Positions 1 through 11,826 of a stretch of DNA of 64,000 nt are shown here, one piece after another. Each line of letters opens with the position of its first letter. Within the stretch, counting starts at the first letter, position 1. This DNA is from Symbiodinium kawagutii (lineage: Eukaryota; Sar; Dinophyceae; Suessiales; Symbiodiniaceae), in assembly GCA_009767595.1 (NCBI GenBank), contig VSDK01028688.1, forward strand, positions 22,414 to 86,413, given 5' to 3'. The notes under the pieces were generated by a model. It had not been told where the DNA came from. It searched no databases and saw only the letters and a program-made list of their open reading frames with translations. Made by a program: the position numbers and the translations under genes.

Positions 1-573
1 TCTTACTGCCTGCTGTGGCCGTGACAGTCTCAAGTTCTACCTTTCTTGTCCTTCGCAAGCGGAGTATACCCTTTCCGCTCGCGTTCTCTACAAGCCGAAC
101 CCCCCAACTGCAGCTTAATAGCATCTGGAGAGTGGCCGATGTGCACCTAGAATCCTTGACTGTGAGACAAGCTTTCACTACTTGCAGCCAAGGTATTGTG
201 TAGCAGTCTGGCTTTGTTGCAGAGGAGCGGAGTTCCATCGTGAGTGGTAGATTCTTCATTCCCAAGAGAAGATCACTCATCAGCGCTTGCGTTGCATTTT
301 CACTTGCTTTTGGTGTTTTCCGACAGCAAGCGCTGCATTCTTTTGGGATGGCTGTGTCACACAGTTGCTTGCAGGTCACAGATGGTTGAATCCAAGGCCT
401 GAAAGGATGGTCCCGTCGCTTCTTGGCTTCTTAGTTTCTGCGTTGGTTCGCCAGGTGAGCTGGAACGATGGTGTGCTGGTGGTGTCCGGGCCTGAAGTTG
501 TGGTGATCCCAATGAGTTGATGAATTCTCAGCTGTCTCAGCTGTCTCTGCCTCAAATTCACCGCTTCCTTCAG

Positions 574-3500
574 GTCCCTTCTGTACATGTGCATCGACAT
601 CCAATACGAATGGGATGGCTTCAGCAGCTGCCGACGTCCCATCCACAAGTGGTTGCTGTTGAGCTATGGCCTGGTGGTGCTGTCGCGCCTGGTGCATGTG
701 GCTGGAGCCCTGATGTGCCGCGGCCACAAGGGGTAAGGGCCAGGGGTCGGGGAGGCTGCCTATCAGGATCCATGTTGTCACGAAAGTTTCATCGAAGATT
801 CCCGTGTGACACTTTCCCTTGAAAAAGAGGATGTCAACTGAGAACGACGCACAAGGAGGGCCAATCCGGAAGTTTGAACTATGCTCCGCCAACGGTGTCT
901 AGAATATATATGTGTTTCTATAGTCACGACTGCAGACTGCACTCTTTTGATCAGGATAACTGCAGCTCGTTTGAGAACTTTGATAGCATCAGATTCATGT
1001 CCCATGAATGAAATATGACAACTTCTGCCTGTCTTTCTGTTCAGCTTTTCATCCAAGTTGAAAAGCCTGTACCATCAGAACTGCACCACCGGCAGGGATC
1101 GTTTCCCATGCGATACAAAGGTGCTCTCAAAGATCGATTGGGAATGTTCCAATTGGCAATATTTGCAATCAAAAACAATCCCATTTGCTAAACATACCAA
1201 TCAATGATTGGGAAGTCAATCAATGATTGGTATACAATTTTTTGGGGCAGTGGTATCAACACTTGGTGTACCCGCCTGCTCCTGGTATTGGTGTTGGAGA
1301 GCTACCAGCCCTTGCCATTCTTTCGTACCCAGGTCGCAAAACGACAGCGAGTTCATGCCAGGAAGCCTAGGACAGCAGTCATGCTTGAAGGACGTACAGC
1401 TCTGCAAATCAGATTTCAACAGAGTGATCCTGGAGTAGATATATAGAACATTAGATTGAACCATACTCAGTAGATGAATGGTTTGACATTTCAACATTAA
1501 CCATTATCAACCGACTTATTTCATATATCATCCCATTGACAAGTCTGACCAACAGGCCTGACAAGGACAATGTCGAGTAGATGTAAGATACCCACACACA
1601 CACACATTGGTTGTTTCTTTTCATCACAGTACATGTTTTTATCTGTGGAAAATGTGCGGATCGCATCCAAGATTTGTGGAAAAAATCAGTGCTGCCCTCG
1701 ATCCTTGGTTCAGAAAACTCAGGTTGAACCTTCGGCAGAAGAGCGCAGTGGTGCGACTTCTCCTTTCCATGATGTGGCTGGTGGGGCACTGAGGAAGGGC
1801 CCAGTTTTCACACCGGGACGATGACTTGGATGACTTGGATGACGTGACACAGGGTGAGCTCCAGGTGATTCTCCCAGCCTTCACCGTGTGGTCAATGGTG
1901 GGAGGACCCGGTGCAGCTGAAGCACTACGAGAGTTTGCCAGGGGAGCGAACCGGTACCGAGGTTGGCACTGCCTGGGTCTGGGAGGTGATGAGCTATACT
2001 CCTCAGTGTCTTCCAGGTGGCGCACATTTCTGGTTCAGATCTCAGGTCACCAGCTGTCGTCAATGTCTGGTGTTTGGACACAGAGGGATTTCATAGTTTG
2101 TTTAGATTTGGAACACATTTTTCACATTTCTTCAGTTTGGGAAGTGTTTGGATCTGAGGTTCCTCATTGTGTGGCAGGCCGAAATCGGGGGACGAATTGT
2201 AAAGTCATCTCCCTGCTGCCATGACCACGACAGGAGATCACCAGCTTTAGGGCCTGCCATTGCGGTGCCATTGCTGTGCCATCACGGCAGACCGGGCTCT
2301 GTAATCTGCCGTGAGGCTCTTAGCTATTTGTGGATCTTCGTCCATTGTGGCCTGGGTATCGTTGCGTGGTGCCCTGCCTGGCTAGGATGAAACATGGTGG
2401 CCATACCTGGTCACATGTGTGAGAGAAGGTGTGTGAAAGTATTCAAACCGCAACCATCAGAGGCAATCACTGGTAACCATCAATGAAACATTCATCAACC
2501 ATCAACTAGCCATCAATTAGCAAGTGATCAACCATGAATCAATAGCTATTGATTAACCATGACTCAACTATCATTTCATGAGTCATCAACTGGAGTCATC
2601 TTGCAGTCACCGACTGGTCATCTTCAGTTGAAAGGGACATTGTGTTGCCCAGGTACCTGGAGAGAAGACTGCGAAGAGCAGAGGGTGACCTGCGGCAATT
2701 GGAAGCAGCTCGGCTCGCCGTTAATCGAAGCTGCGCAAGATCCAACAACTGATTGGTATGCCATTGGTAACCCAGAAATGCGTCTGGATACCACATTGGT
2801 GACCACCGTTTCCTTAGCCAGAAATGGACTCTCAATCATGCGATGAAAGTTTTTGTTTGGCAAACCACCAATTTTCACTTTTAAACGACTGTTGGATGGT
2901 ACACCATCTATGGACACGCAATCGATGAGTCCCAAGCATTTCCCTGCCAAAGCACTGACCGATGTGAAACATCACGGAAGTAGACTGAGAGACTCCTGAA
3001 CTGAGGACCAAGACTTGTTGTCGAGATGGGGGCAAGCTGGGCACCGAGTCGTTTTCAATGATGATTTCGTCCAGCATGATTTTTTGAACCAAATTTCAAC
3101 TGAAAGACTTGACGGATCTTCCAACAGATCCTCGGCTTGCTGCACTGTTGGATCGGTTTGTAAAATTTCGAGTCTAAAAATGTCTAAAAGCAGTTTTGTG
3201 TCTTGGGTGTGACGCAGGATGATTGATCCTTATGGCGGTACTGGGATTGGCATCATCACCGCTTGAGGTCAGCCGCTTGCAGAGCTACACCTCAGTTCCG
3301 GGCCTGCAAGAAGAAGATGGGGGGCTCAAGGCATCTGAGGCGAGTGGGCAAGTGGCCGTCCAAAGTCCTGGTTGGTTATCATCATGACACATGTTGACAC
3401 ATGTTGACACATGTTGACCAGTTAAAGATAGTGCTTCCAGTGCTTCCAGTTGTTGAAACCACAGCAGTTATGTCGGATTCGCAGATTGCTGCCTTGCCTG

Positions 3501-4127
3501 GGCTCCTGGTCGTGGACTGTCCGATGGAGGACCTTGGGAGGCAGGATACCTTTGAAAGGACAGAGGTGCAAACTTCAAACTGAGGTTTGGTGGATAGGAA
3601 GTGGATAGTAAGTCTAAGTGGATGAAGTGGATGAAGTTGCGCTTCAAATTGTTTTTGGCCAAGCCTTGTGGTATTACGGAATGCCCTTGCAGCTTGCATT
3701 TAATCGCATGGTTCCAAGACTTTCGGTTCAGAATTGAATGACAAGGGTTTGGATTTCCAATCTTGGGGGCTGGTGCTGGGTGAAGGACTGTCCAATTTGC
3801 TTGACGGAACTGCAGCCGGGTGAGAATGCTGGGAGATCTCAGCAGGGGTTCTACGGATTCGCAGACCTCGGGAAGAGTCCCGCAGTCGGTTTTGTGTACC
3901 AGATCTGTTTGTTTGGTTGGCTGGCTGAGAGCTGGCCTGTAGGCAGGTAGGTAGGTCGGTAGGTAGGTTGGTAGGTTGGGTTGTGGTTCATTCTTTGCTT
4001 GCTCATGATCCGGTCATACAGCGATACTGAGGCACGCAAACTGAGTGGCTGTGGCCACACATTCCACCGTTCCTGCATTGACCTCTGGCTCTTCCGGAGA
4101 GCAGACTGCCCACTCTGCAAGGCTGAG
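574..4127 (+). CDS. Membrane-anchored RING-H2 E3 ubiquitin ligase gene, multi-exon, partial model
   Basis: Supported exons are 574-732, 1251-1332, 2653-2734, 3468-3565, 3786-3821 and 4032-4127. Exon 574-732 follows a ttccttcag acceptor and encodes a short loop then a hydrophobic helix (WLLLSYGLVVLSRLV). It ends in phase 2 before GTAAGG. Exon 1251-1332 joins in phase and gives a second hydrophobic segment (TRLLLVLVL). Exon 3468-3565 encodes SDSQIAALPGLLVV, resembling the IxxLP linker that precedes RING-H2 domains in ATL-like ligases. The last two exons encode the RING. Known family role: membrane-bound E3 that recruits an E2 and ubiquitinates targets. Exons between 1332 and 2653 are not resolved (an open segment at 1640-1780 ends RLLLSMMWLVGH and may be a third membrane segment). 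The true start and end were not found. The sequence lies outside the triplicated unit. Confidence 0.72.
1805..1985 (+). CDS. Candidate exon(s) of the RING-H2 gene, alternatives
   Basis: Two overlapping possibilities exist. Segment 1805-1864 (after gggcccag, before GTGATT) encodes an acidic stretch with DDLDDLDDVTQGELQ. Segment 1878-1985 (after ctcccag, before GTGATG) encodes GQWWEDPVQLKHYESLPGER and continues to VWE. Both cannot be used with only 13 nt between them. The second is more protein-like. No family was recognised. Confidence 0.3.
2653..2734 (+). CDS. Coiled-coil exon of the RING-H2 gene
   Basis: After the acceptor gttgcccag one frame reads YLERRLRRAEGDLRQLEAAR and then LAVNRSC, an Arg/Glu/Leu-rich amphipathic helix. 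It is followed directly by GCAAGA, a good GC-type donor, and by an in-frame stop a few codons later. Position (between membrane segments and RING) and strand fit the RING-H2 gene, as a cytosolic helix before the catalytic domain. It is visible in only one copy, so conservation cannot be tested. Confidence 0.5.
3786..4127 (+). CDS. RING-H2 (C3H2C3) zinc-finger exons
   Basis: Exon 3786-3821 encodes DCPICLTELQPG. Exon 4032-4127 encodes ARKLSGCGHTFHRSC followed by IDLWLFRRADCPLCKAE. Spacing is C-x2-C, then C-x-H-x2-H-x2-C, then x10 and C-P-L-C, which is the complete C3H2C3 ligand set with the tryptophan expected at the E2-contact position. The reading frame joins exactly if the intron runs from GA at 3822 to AG at 4031, followed by G. 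That is a GA-AG|G intron, a recognised non-canonical dinoflagellate type. A GT donor two bases upstream (GGTGAG) does not give a phase match. The frame stays open after 4127, where GCAATG could be a GC donor, so the C-terminus is uncertain. Confidence 0.85.
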
Positions 4128-4497
4128 GCAATGTGGTGGGCATGCTACTTGGACACTGGAGATCCTTACAAGTCCCGCAGATGTGAGAAATCACCAGTCA
4201 GGAATGGTAAAAACCAACGGTGGTTTGCGAATATGGATCTACATTGCACATCTCCTATTTTCGCGCAGATTGCTCTGTGCATGTGCTTTGCTCCTGACTT
4301 TCTTCCATGTACATGCTCACGCGCCCCAAAATTCGGTTCGAACACTATCTAAAAAGATGACCTCACAGTAGCTTCATTGCGAGAATGGCATCCGTCATCG
4401 GAGCTACATCTAAGCCAACCAAAGATGGACATTGATTGGGTAAGCCATGGATCTGGGATAACTTGGGAAACCTCTCACTTAACCCTGAATCCAGATG

Positions 4498-4596
4498 GGT
4501 GTTTCTCAAAATAGGGGACCCCCCCAAATCAGCCATTATCAACCATTTATAGTGGTAAACCAGCCATTTTTGGTGTCCCCTTTTCTGAGAAACCAC
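4498..4596. mobile_element. MITE-like element, copy 1
   Basis: A segment of about 99 bp begins tgtttctcaaaatagggga and ends tccccttttctgagaaacca, so the ends are imperfect inverted repeats of about 22 bp. The interior is AT-rich and has no coding capacity. The same termini occur at 61886-61982 (perfect) and the 5' half at 34577-34648. It is likely a non-autonomous DNA transposon; no transposase is seen in the window. Confidence 0.7.
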
Positions 4597-4599
4597 CAA

Positions 4600-5040
4600 A
4601 TGAATCCAAGATGTCAAGCGATGTCAAGCGATGTCCAGCGTTCGCCAGGTGAAGGCCTGCCAGAGATCGCCGCGGCTGCGCCGCCGCGGTCTTGTCGAGG
4701 AGTGGAGTTGGAGTCGTTTTTTTAGATTTGCATGTGAATTCAATGATATAGTTTGAAGATGTTTTGAGTTTAGTCATTGATTTGAATTAAGTTAAAGATA
4801 GTTTTTTTTAAGTTTTGAAGTTTTAATCAGTTTTACTTCTCAAATTTGCAAAAAAACGACTCAGTTGGGCACCTCTCAGGAGCCTTCGTGGAACGTGTGA
4901 GGCCGGTGCGCTTCCGGTGCGCTCTGAAAGAGCCCCAGGAGGACCGGCCGAGGGTACGGCTTGAGCGATGGAAAAAGCTGGCTGAGGTACAGTTTTTGGT
5001 CAAGTTCTTCAGTGGCACATGTTTTGCTTCTCATAGCTCT
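4600..5040. other. Spacer between the RING-H2 gene and the tandem array
   Basis: Holds a short tandem repeat of an 11-nt word near 4611-4640 (gatgtcaagc) and T-rich runs at 4717-4830. No exon with convincing splice borders or conserved frame was seen. Confidence 0.5.
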
Positions 5041-5102
5041 GTAGGGTACTGATCAGAGGTCTTCCTATCCGACAACATGCCCATGATTTCGTACTGGTGG
5101 CT

Positions 5103-5290
5103 GCACAAGTTCGCATCTCTCCGCTGAGTCAGCATCAAGTCGCTTACCTGGGAGATCAAAGATCCTGTTTGCCTTTGCGCTCTTGTACGCCTTCTTTTTT
5201 TAGTCTTCCCTGCGATGGTGCTGCTGAATCTTTTACAGCAATCTGTTCCTGTTGCGGCATACAGGTCCGCTGGGGTTCGAGCCAAAGCAT
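5103..5290. repeat. Dispersed ~190-bp repeat family (8 copies)
   Basis: A segment starting gctgcacaagttcgcatctc with a tctccgctgagtcagcatca core recurs near 21570, 24118, 39775, 41534, 42953, 44253 and 45553. Downstream sequence, including a gttcctgtt/gttccggtt block, is also shared in several copies. In each of units A and B it occurs both near the 5' end and again near the 3' end. It has open frames on both strands, none convincing. It may be a decayed exon-bearing segment or a mobile element. Confidence 0.65.
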
Positions 5291-6639
5291 GTAGCCACAT
5301 GTGGCAGGATTTTGAGGCTGAAAACATCTAAAATAATTATTTCTGGGTTTGGAAAGTTCGCTTGCCTTGATGAATTTCTCGGGTCAGTTTAAGTGCTGCA
5401 ATGACCAAATTTTATGTGACTGCCTCGGAGTGAAAGCGAAATCAGCGATTCTGCAACTTAGGGAAGCAACATGGACAAAGCCCAAATCCCAAGCCTGTGG
5501 GTATGGTTTTCATGGTTCCTCATACCCACAATTTGTGGAAACTGCTGTGTCTGATGATGGTTTTTTGCAGGGTGAATCTGGGGATGTCGAATTTTGGCAG
5601 GCCAACAGGGGCAGAGAATGTGTCAACGATCAAGACATCCTTCTTTCAAGGAGGAAGCCTGCGGGTTTGCGATGTTGATGCATGCGACTTTCCATGATCA
5701 GAAAGTTAAAATTTCAGGTTCGCCAGGAGAACTCCCCACCATTCAAACTTGCTATCCTCAGTGTTTAGTCCAAGGTGATCAAAGGTGGTTGCATAAGCAC
5801 TTCTATATATCATCTCTTTTGGGATTGGTCGACATTTGCTGGATCATTTTCCTGGATGGATTTGACATCCCGTCATCTCTTGCAGGCTCCGATAGGTTCA
5901 GGGTTTGTCAAAGACTCCCTACGAAGTCTTGAGATAAGAAGGGGTTATCTCATAGCGCTCTATGCTCAGTTTGGGGTGACCTCGAGGTACCAGTAACTAG
6001 CGGCTGGAATGATGCACAGATCTGCAAAGTATTCCAGCAGTGAAGCTCATATTGTCCCGGTCAAGAAGAGGATAGCAGCACTAAGGTAGTACCAATCATC
6101 CATTGGAATCTGTTTTTTGGGGCCAACGATGTGAATCTCCACAGTGGTCAAACCACCTCCACTTGTTGTTTGATATGCAGTCCCCAGTGGTATAGTGGTT
6201 CAAATGTGAAAGTTTTGATCCACTATTAACATCTATATACGTCTATACTATATCCCACGTGGCATGATGCATCTTCTGATTTGTGTGTGATAGTATTATC
6301 TCATACTATAGTACACCATACAATTACATACATATCACAACACTTCTCAGAAAAGCTCCATGGATACAAATCCAAGGGCCAGGTATTAACTCTCCAGTTT
6401 GCCCAAGCTCCCACTAGTTCGCAGCATGCATCGGAGCATCAATCACGCCTATTGAACCCATACGATATGTGGTCATCTTTGTTGATGATGATTGTGTGAA
6501 AGGTCCCAGGGAGGCAGTAGGACGAGAACCCACAAGGACTGAGAATCCAAATGGGGACTAGGCATTTGGAAGACTGCAAAGCTTGATGTAAATGCACACC
6601 CTTTTCTTCCCAGGAAAAGTGAATCGCCTCACTTTCCAG

Positions 6640-6960
6640 TGGATCACATGGGCAAAGACTCATGACATTACCCTTCGAAATTGCACCCCATTTCCTTCTC
6701 GCAGGACAAATGCCAACGTATTCGCAGGTGCAGATCTGTCGGTGTCTATGGACTTGAAAAATGTTTTTTTGCTATTGAAATTTTGGCTTTGGAAGTTTGA
6801 TTCATGAATGAGACTTCATGGAGGAGTACTTGACGGCTGTTGTGAGCTGCAGCTGACAAACAGGCTCCTGCGAGGTACATCCTTCCGGCAGGCTGGAATT
6901 AGTCGCTTTGTCATGTGGTCAAGTTGCAGGTATTCCAGTCTACTGTTTTGCGCCAAAGAC
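6640..6960 (+). CDS. Candidate exons, copy A (PFEIAxHxLLAG and LTNRLLRG)
   Basis: Two short frames are kept across copies. Near 6665 the reading PFEIAPHFLLAGQMPTYSQ corresponds to PFEIARHLLLAGQVPMYSQ in B and C (near 25670, 26450, 47120, 47900), with conservative changes. At about 6853-6930, after ctgcag and before GTATTC, the reading LTNRLLRGTSFRQAG is also retained (25851, 26633, 47306, 48088). Overlapping minus-strand frames are open too, so the strand is not proven. No family was recognised. Confidence 0.35.
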
Positions 6961-7980
6961 ATTCAGATTTTTGAGTTGTCATGGCATGGTTACTTTATAC
7001 ATATTCATACCACCATATCATGATACATACCAACATTCCTGGTGATTGTTCGGATTTCTTGCGTCACTTATTGGACTCATGCATGCGTACTACCTTCGAT
7101 CCTTTTATATTTATTTCGCCTTGCTCCTGTGCTAGCAGAATTTGTCTGTTGAATGACTTTCGCCGTGGATGTAACAATTTCCGTCGCCGCTTGTCTAGTT
7201 AAGTAATCCCTTCCCGCTGATGTAGTCTACTCTGACTACAGTAGTATTTCAATGTGTCGTTGTTTGGTTTGCGATTCACACGGATATGTTTCAACGAGTA
7301 GGCTGGTTGAACGGTTAATACTTCCTTCCAGGTGGCGCTGGTTTGAGTGATTTTCTTTGCTCCAAACCTATGTCTATCCTTGGTTGGCACTGTTGACATC
7401 CAATATGGACGAAGCATTACACAGCCGCGTAATCGACGATGACACGACCATCATTACCGTAGTGGCCACCTGAATTTTTCAAAAGTCTCACTGAAGCCCT
7501 AACCACGTGCAATCTTTTTCAGTGGGTTGTTAGTTAGAACTCTGCAGACAAAGCAGCAATGAAGGTGCTGTCCACTCTGTTTAAAATCATGGTTTGCATG
7601 TCTTTGATCAATGTTTTTTTCAATATTTTGCGATTGGGGGATGGGCGACCCTGGCAAATTGACATGTTTTCCTTGCTTTTTCTCTTCAGGGGGTGTTTGT
7701 GAAGCTCTGCTCACGACCCTTTTGATTCGGAGAAGTGAATGTCATTCACTGCCATCAAGGCTGAAACGCATGAACTGTTCAATAGTCCCTCCATGCCATC
7801 ATCCTTCTCCGGTTTCCCCGCAGGAGCTGGCGTCCCAAACTCTTATGTGCCCACGGTGCGAGGCTGGGAATATTGATTTGATTACAAGTGCCAGTAGCTG
7901 CTGTAAGTAAAACTGCATTGCATGGAGGAGATGCATCACAAAATAAACATAATTGAATACGAGGGCAGCAAGAAGGGGGG

Positions 7981-8048
7981 GGAAGGAAGGAAGGAAGGAA
8001 GGAAGGAAGGAAGGAAGGAAGGAAGGAAGGAAGGAAGGAAGGAAGGAA
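7981..8048 (+). repeat. GGAA microsatellite
   Basis: About 17 perfect GGAA units. It lies at the left edge of the telomere-like tract inside the copy-A-specific insertion and has no counterpart in B or C. Confidence 0.97.
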
Positions 8049-8640
8049 CTGCGTCCCTAACCCAACCTTAAAATTGCAAAACCATAAAATAAACCCTGAA
8101 ACCACATCCTTAACCTCAACCCTACAACTATAAGCCCTAAAAACAGCCTGAAAGTCAGAAAAACTCAAATCAATTTCAACCCCAACCACAAAGCCAAAAA
8201 GCAACCCCAAAATCACAAAACTTCAAATCACCCCCGAAAAACTGTAAACCTTAAAATCAAGCCTAAAGCCAACAAAACAATCATAACAGCAACCATAGAA
8301 CCATAACCCTAAATTCAACTGTAAAACCATGAGCCCTAAACCCAACCCTAAAACCAGAAATCCTAGAAGGAACCCTAAGTCCATAGACTCTCAAACAATA
8401 AACCTTAAACTCAACCCTAAACCATAGACTCTAAAATTAACCTAAAACCAAACCTAAGACAAAAAACAAAAAAGACACTATAGGCCATAAACCCTCAACT
8501 CGACCCTAAAAGCAAAAACCCTAAAGCCAACCCTAAAATCGCAAAGCCATACAATGAACCCTAAAAGAAAAAACCCTAAACCCAACCCTAAAACCGCACA
8601 ACCATACAATGAACCCTAAAGTCATAAAACCTCAAATCAA
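8049..8640 (-). repeat. Interstitial telomere-like CCCTAAA tract
   Basis: About 590 bp of strongly strand-biased, A/C-rich sequence with more than ten copies of CCCTAAA, often as aaccctaaacccaaccctaa, separated by degenerate spacers. Read on the minus strand it is TTTAGGG-type, the telomere repeat reported for dinoflagellates and plants. It lies within the insertion between 7920 and 9430 in copy A, while units B and C are continuous across the same point. It contains no gene. Confidence 0.8.
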
Positions 8641-11600
8641 CTTCACCCCTAACCATAAACCCACCAGGCACAGGCCCAAAGAGGGAAAGATTCACCACGC
8701 CCAAAGAGGAATAGGAACCCCAGAACGAAGCAGCTACTATTCCCAGCATTGAAACGGAAAATAATTCCCAAAAACAAAGGAACAAAATCCCAAACCTACC
8801 GAGAACCCCAACTTCGCCCTCTCCATCAGTTTCATTGTCACGGATGCCCATGGTTGTGAAGCTTCGCTTCCGCTATCGACCTTGGTTCTCGGAGGGAACA
8901 AATATGACAGACCTCGTTCACCGCCAAATAATCATGTGTCACTGGCATCCATTAGCGCCCCTGTTTTGCACAGCGATCTTTTCAAATGATTTGTGCCCCC
9001 CCCCTGGGTGAGCCACTACGATCCACTCTGAAGCGTGTGTTTTGTATGATCGTATTTGCTGTCGGTTGAAACGCACGGACTGCTCAATGGTCCCTTTGTG
9101 CCATCATCCAGCTCTGGTTTTCCTAGCACAGGAGCCAGCAATTTGAACAACTCTCACAAGTATGTGCCTGCAGTGGGAGGCTGGGAATATTGCTCCCGTA
9201 TCATCTTGACACCAAGTAGCTGCTTTCACTCAAGCAGCTGTATCGTGTAGAAGAGTATAGAATGTTGGGTCATGAGTCATGAGTCACAAGCCATAAGGTG
9301 GTGGATTTTCTGATCAGGTGTTCGTGTTTTGTAGAATGATGTTTCTTCGTTTTCCCGTCATTACTGCTCTAGTCGTTTCCCAACAATCATATTGCGTATG
9401 ACAATTTTCAAAATCAATCAATTGTTGACCCAGGTATATATTTAGTAGGCGACCCTGGGAGTGAGTCATGGAAAATCAAAGGAACTGACTGCATTTGGGA
9501 ACAAGAAGTGCTTACGACTCTGCCATGTCGCTCAAGCATTCTGGTTTGAGCCTAGTATTTGCAGCTAGCCATCGACGTAGACTTGGAAGGTTGGTATTGA
9601 TAGAATTCCACCCCATCATGGCCTCGTTTGTGCGATGGCCAAGATCTTGCACTGAGAATTACGTGACTATCTTGTCTAGAGTCTTACTATGCCATGATCT
9701 TCAGTGCCGCTTCCATAGCACAGGTCCACATGGGCAGCAGTTTCTTCCAGTGGGAGGTTGGAATGCTGCGGAGAAATCACCGATGGGCATGCTGTCTCCA
9801 CTTTGTCTGAAGCATCATTTGTTGTCGGAACATGATTGCCTGCATTTGTTCTACTAACCTGTTCCCTTTCCGATTGCAAGATGTGCCCTCTTGCAAGAAT
9901 TTATATGTTTTCAGACCAACAGTTGCGATTGGCCACAGCTACAGCTCGTGAATTTATTGGCCTTCACGATGATCAAGCTTACTAGTTCAACCAATTTCGA
10001 CCTGTTTCGTTGCTCTTCTTGCTTTTCTTTCTTCGTCGATAGTCACATGTGGAGCTTGGCACCCTTTTGTGCCAGAGAAGCGGATATCATTGCCCCCTTT
10101 CATCGTCGGCAATGCCAACCGTTCAATGCTATTTCTTCTTTCAAGACAGGAACCCGCAACTTGGGTTCCTACGTCCCTCCTGCAGTGGGAGGCTGGAAAC
10201 GTTGCATCACTTTCAGCAGTCGTCTCCTAGAAACCAGTACGCTCATGTAGCTCAAAGTATTTGGTACTTGTTCGGAAAGGCCCTGGCGCGTCGTTTGAGT
10301 TTCCCAGGCACCAGCTACTTGCCCGCTGTACGAGGTTGGGTGCTTGGGTTCTTGCCATGTGTTCGCCGGAACGTTGCACCATGTGGTTCTAGGTGCAGAG
10401 GCTCCTGTGACTCACGTACATCCGTCGGTACAAGGTTCCGATCCGACTTGGAGAAACTGCACACTTTTGCTCATAGAACACAGCTGCAGTGGTAATTGCT
10501 TTCGATCGGGTGCAGATGGGTCAGAACAAACATGTCAGCAAAATTGGATGGATGCATGTCTCATAGCTTGGTTGTTTCTGTGATGTTCACTAGGGGGTAG
10601 AGGGTTGTGCTTTCTCTGGAACTGCTGGTAGATCTTGCCAATGCATTTGCCGACATTCCATTCAGCCGATGTGTGAATACAGGCAGAAAACTTGATCACT
10701 TTCTTTTGAGAGATGCGCAAGCCTCGCCAAGTGTCTTCCCATGGTCTTTCCCATCGTTCCACTTCCCGGAGCCAGGCATAGTCAATCAGCTCATGCCTCC
10801 AATCGAATTCAAATTCTATCCGGAGCCAAGGCAATGGTTGCTGTGCCAGTGGTGTGGTTTGTTCGTTGAAGAACCGGCCTGACTAGCCTGACTGAATTAA
10901 AAATGTGAGCTTCAAGCAGAACTTTGATGTCCCTCAATCTTTTTCAGCAAAAGTTTCCTTCCTGCATCCAACATTTGCCAGGCCCAATGAGCCTGACTTT
11001 TCAACGCCCCAGCGTGACTTGGCACTCGATTTTTCCAAAGACGTATGCAGCTGTTTTGGTTTACATTTGTGTCCGGGGATAGCTTTCGATGTTGACCCCT
11101 GTTTGCGCATGGTTTAGATAATTTTGGCTGAGCTCTTGCTAGTGATGAATGAAGATACCCAAATATGCCGACGTGTGGGGTACTGAACTTGCAATCATCG
11201 TCTTGGGAGAGAGTGGATCCTTCAAAGCGCTGAAAAATCCTTCTTCAGCGACTGGGCAATCGAAAACTCAAACCCACTAGATGTCACAACATGCAAAAAA
11301 AGTTTTTTTGAAGATGAAATTTGAAACCCGGCAATTTTTTTGCAGCTTTTGACGTGCTGAATCCCCGAGCCCAGGTAGGACACCCCAATTCAGCTCTCCT
11401 GTGTACCGTGGTGCTGAGATGCACACAGGTTGGATGGGATGGACAGCGGCTTCATTTTTGAATCTTGCATTGCGTGTCTGAAGTGCAAGACTCATGGGCT
11501 CAAAAAATCACCCATGAATTTATTCACGATGGGGGCTCTTGGATTTTAGGAGGTTTGAAGTCAATGTGCGGGCCTGGGCTGCAGTGTTCGAGCAAAAAAT

Positions 11601-11708
11601 GTTGGTGTTTGTGCAAGTTTTCAGAATTAAGATAAAGTGCGTCCAAACATTTAGTGAATAAAGATAAGACTCGCAATTTTTTTTTCCTTCCCCTCCTGCA
11701 ATGGGCAG

Positions 11709-11826
11709 GTACAAGTGCCGTGGCAACGACATCCTTGCTACCGCCCATCCAAAGCTTTGTCGCCGCTCAGATGCATTGCAAGTTTTGGACCAAATCGACG
11801 AAGCGTGTGATCCCGCAATCCCCATT
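11709..11826 (+). CDS. Candidate exon YKCRGNDILATAHPKLCRR, copy A
   Basis: After ctgcaatgggcag, one frame reads YKCRGNDILATAHPKLCRR and continues SDALQVLDQIDEACDPAIPI to a TGA in copy A. Copies B and C read on through LTFRE. A 9-nt, frame-preserving length difference between A and B/C follows just downstream. It lies upstream of the ArfGAP exons on the same strand. A minus-strand frame of 85 codons is open in all three copies, so the strand is probable rather than certain. No family was recognised. Confidence 0.45.

Larger units (their letters stand above)
7815..10345 (+). repeat. Amplified exon-like motif ending VGGWE, copy A
   Basis: Five diverged segments end in a shared word. They are near 7815-7872 (NSYVPTVRGWEY), 9125-9195 (HKYVPAVGGWEYC), 9715-9765 (FLPVGGWNAAE), 10145-10205 (SYVPPAVGGWKRC) and 10290-10345 (SYLPAVRGWVLG). 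Most start directly after a pyrimidine-rich AG. Units B and C keep three each (27556, 27885, 28040; 49012, 49340, 49500). A second frame (QWEAGNVA/RWEAGNIA) is equally conserved, so the coding frame is undecided. Copy A gained two units within its private insertions. Confidence 0.45.

Noticed and set aside
431..892. 153-codon minus frame
   Set aside because: Opposite strand of the membrane exon at 574-732, whose plus-strand reading has splice sites in phase with the next exon.
6185..6215. Possible tRNA-like signal (gtggtatagtggttcaaat), also near 25190 and 46640
   Set aside because: A-box-like and B-box-like words are directly adjacent and no cloverleaf can be formed around them.
7779..8216. 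145-codon minus frame with FLPS repeats
   Set aside because: Product of the GGAA microsatellite and telomere-like tract, absent from B and C.
10535..10834. Minus-strand frame with FDWRHELIDYAWLREVERWE
   Set aside because: Comparison of copies gives as many or more silent changes in the opposite plus-strand frame (FHFPEPGIVNQLMPPIEF), and copy C has a frameshift; undecided.
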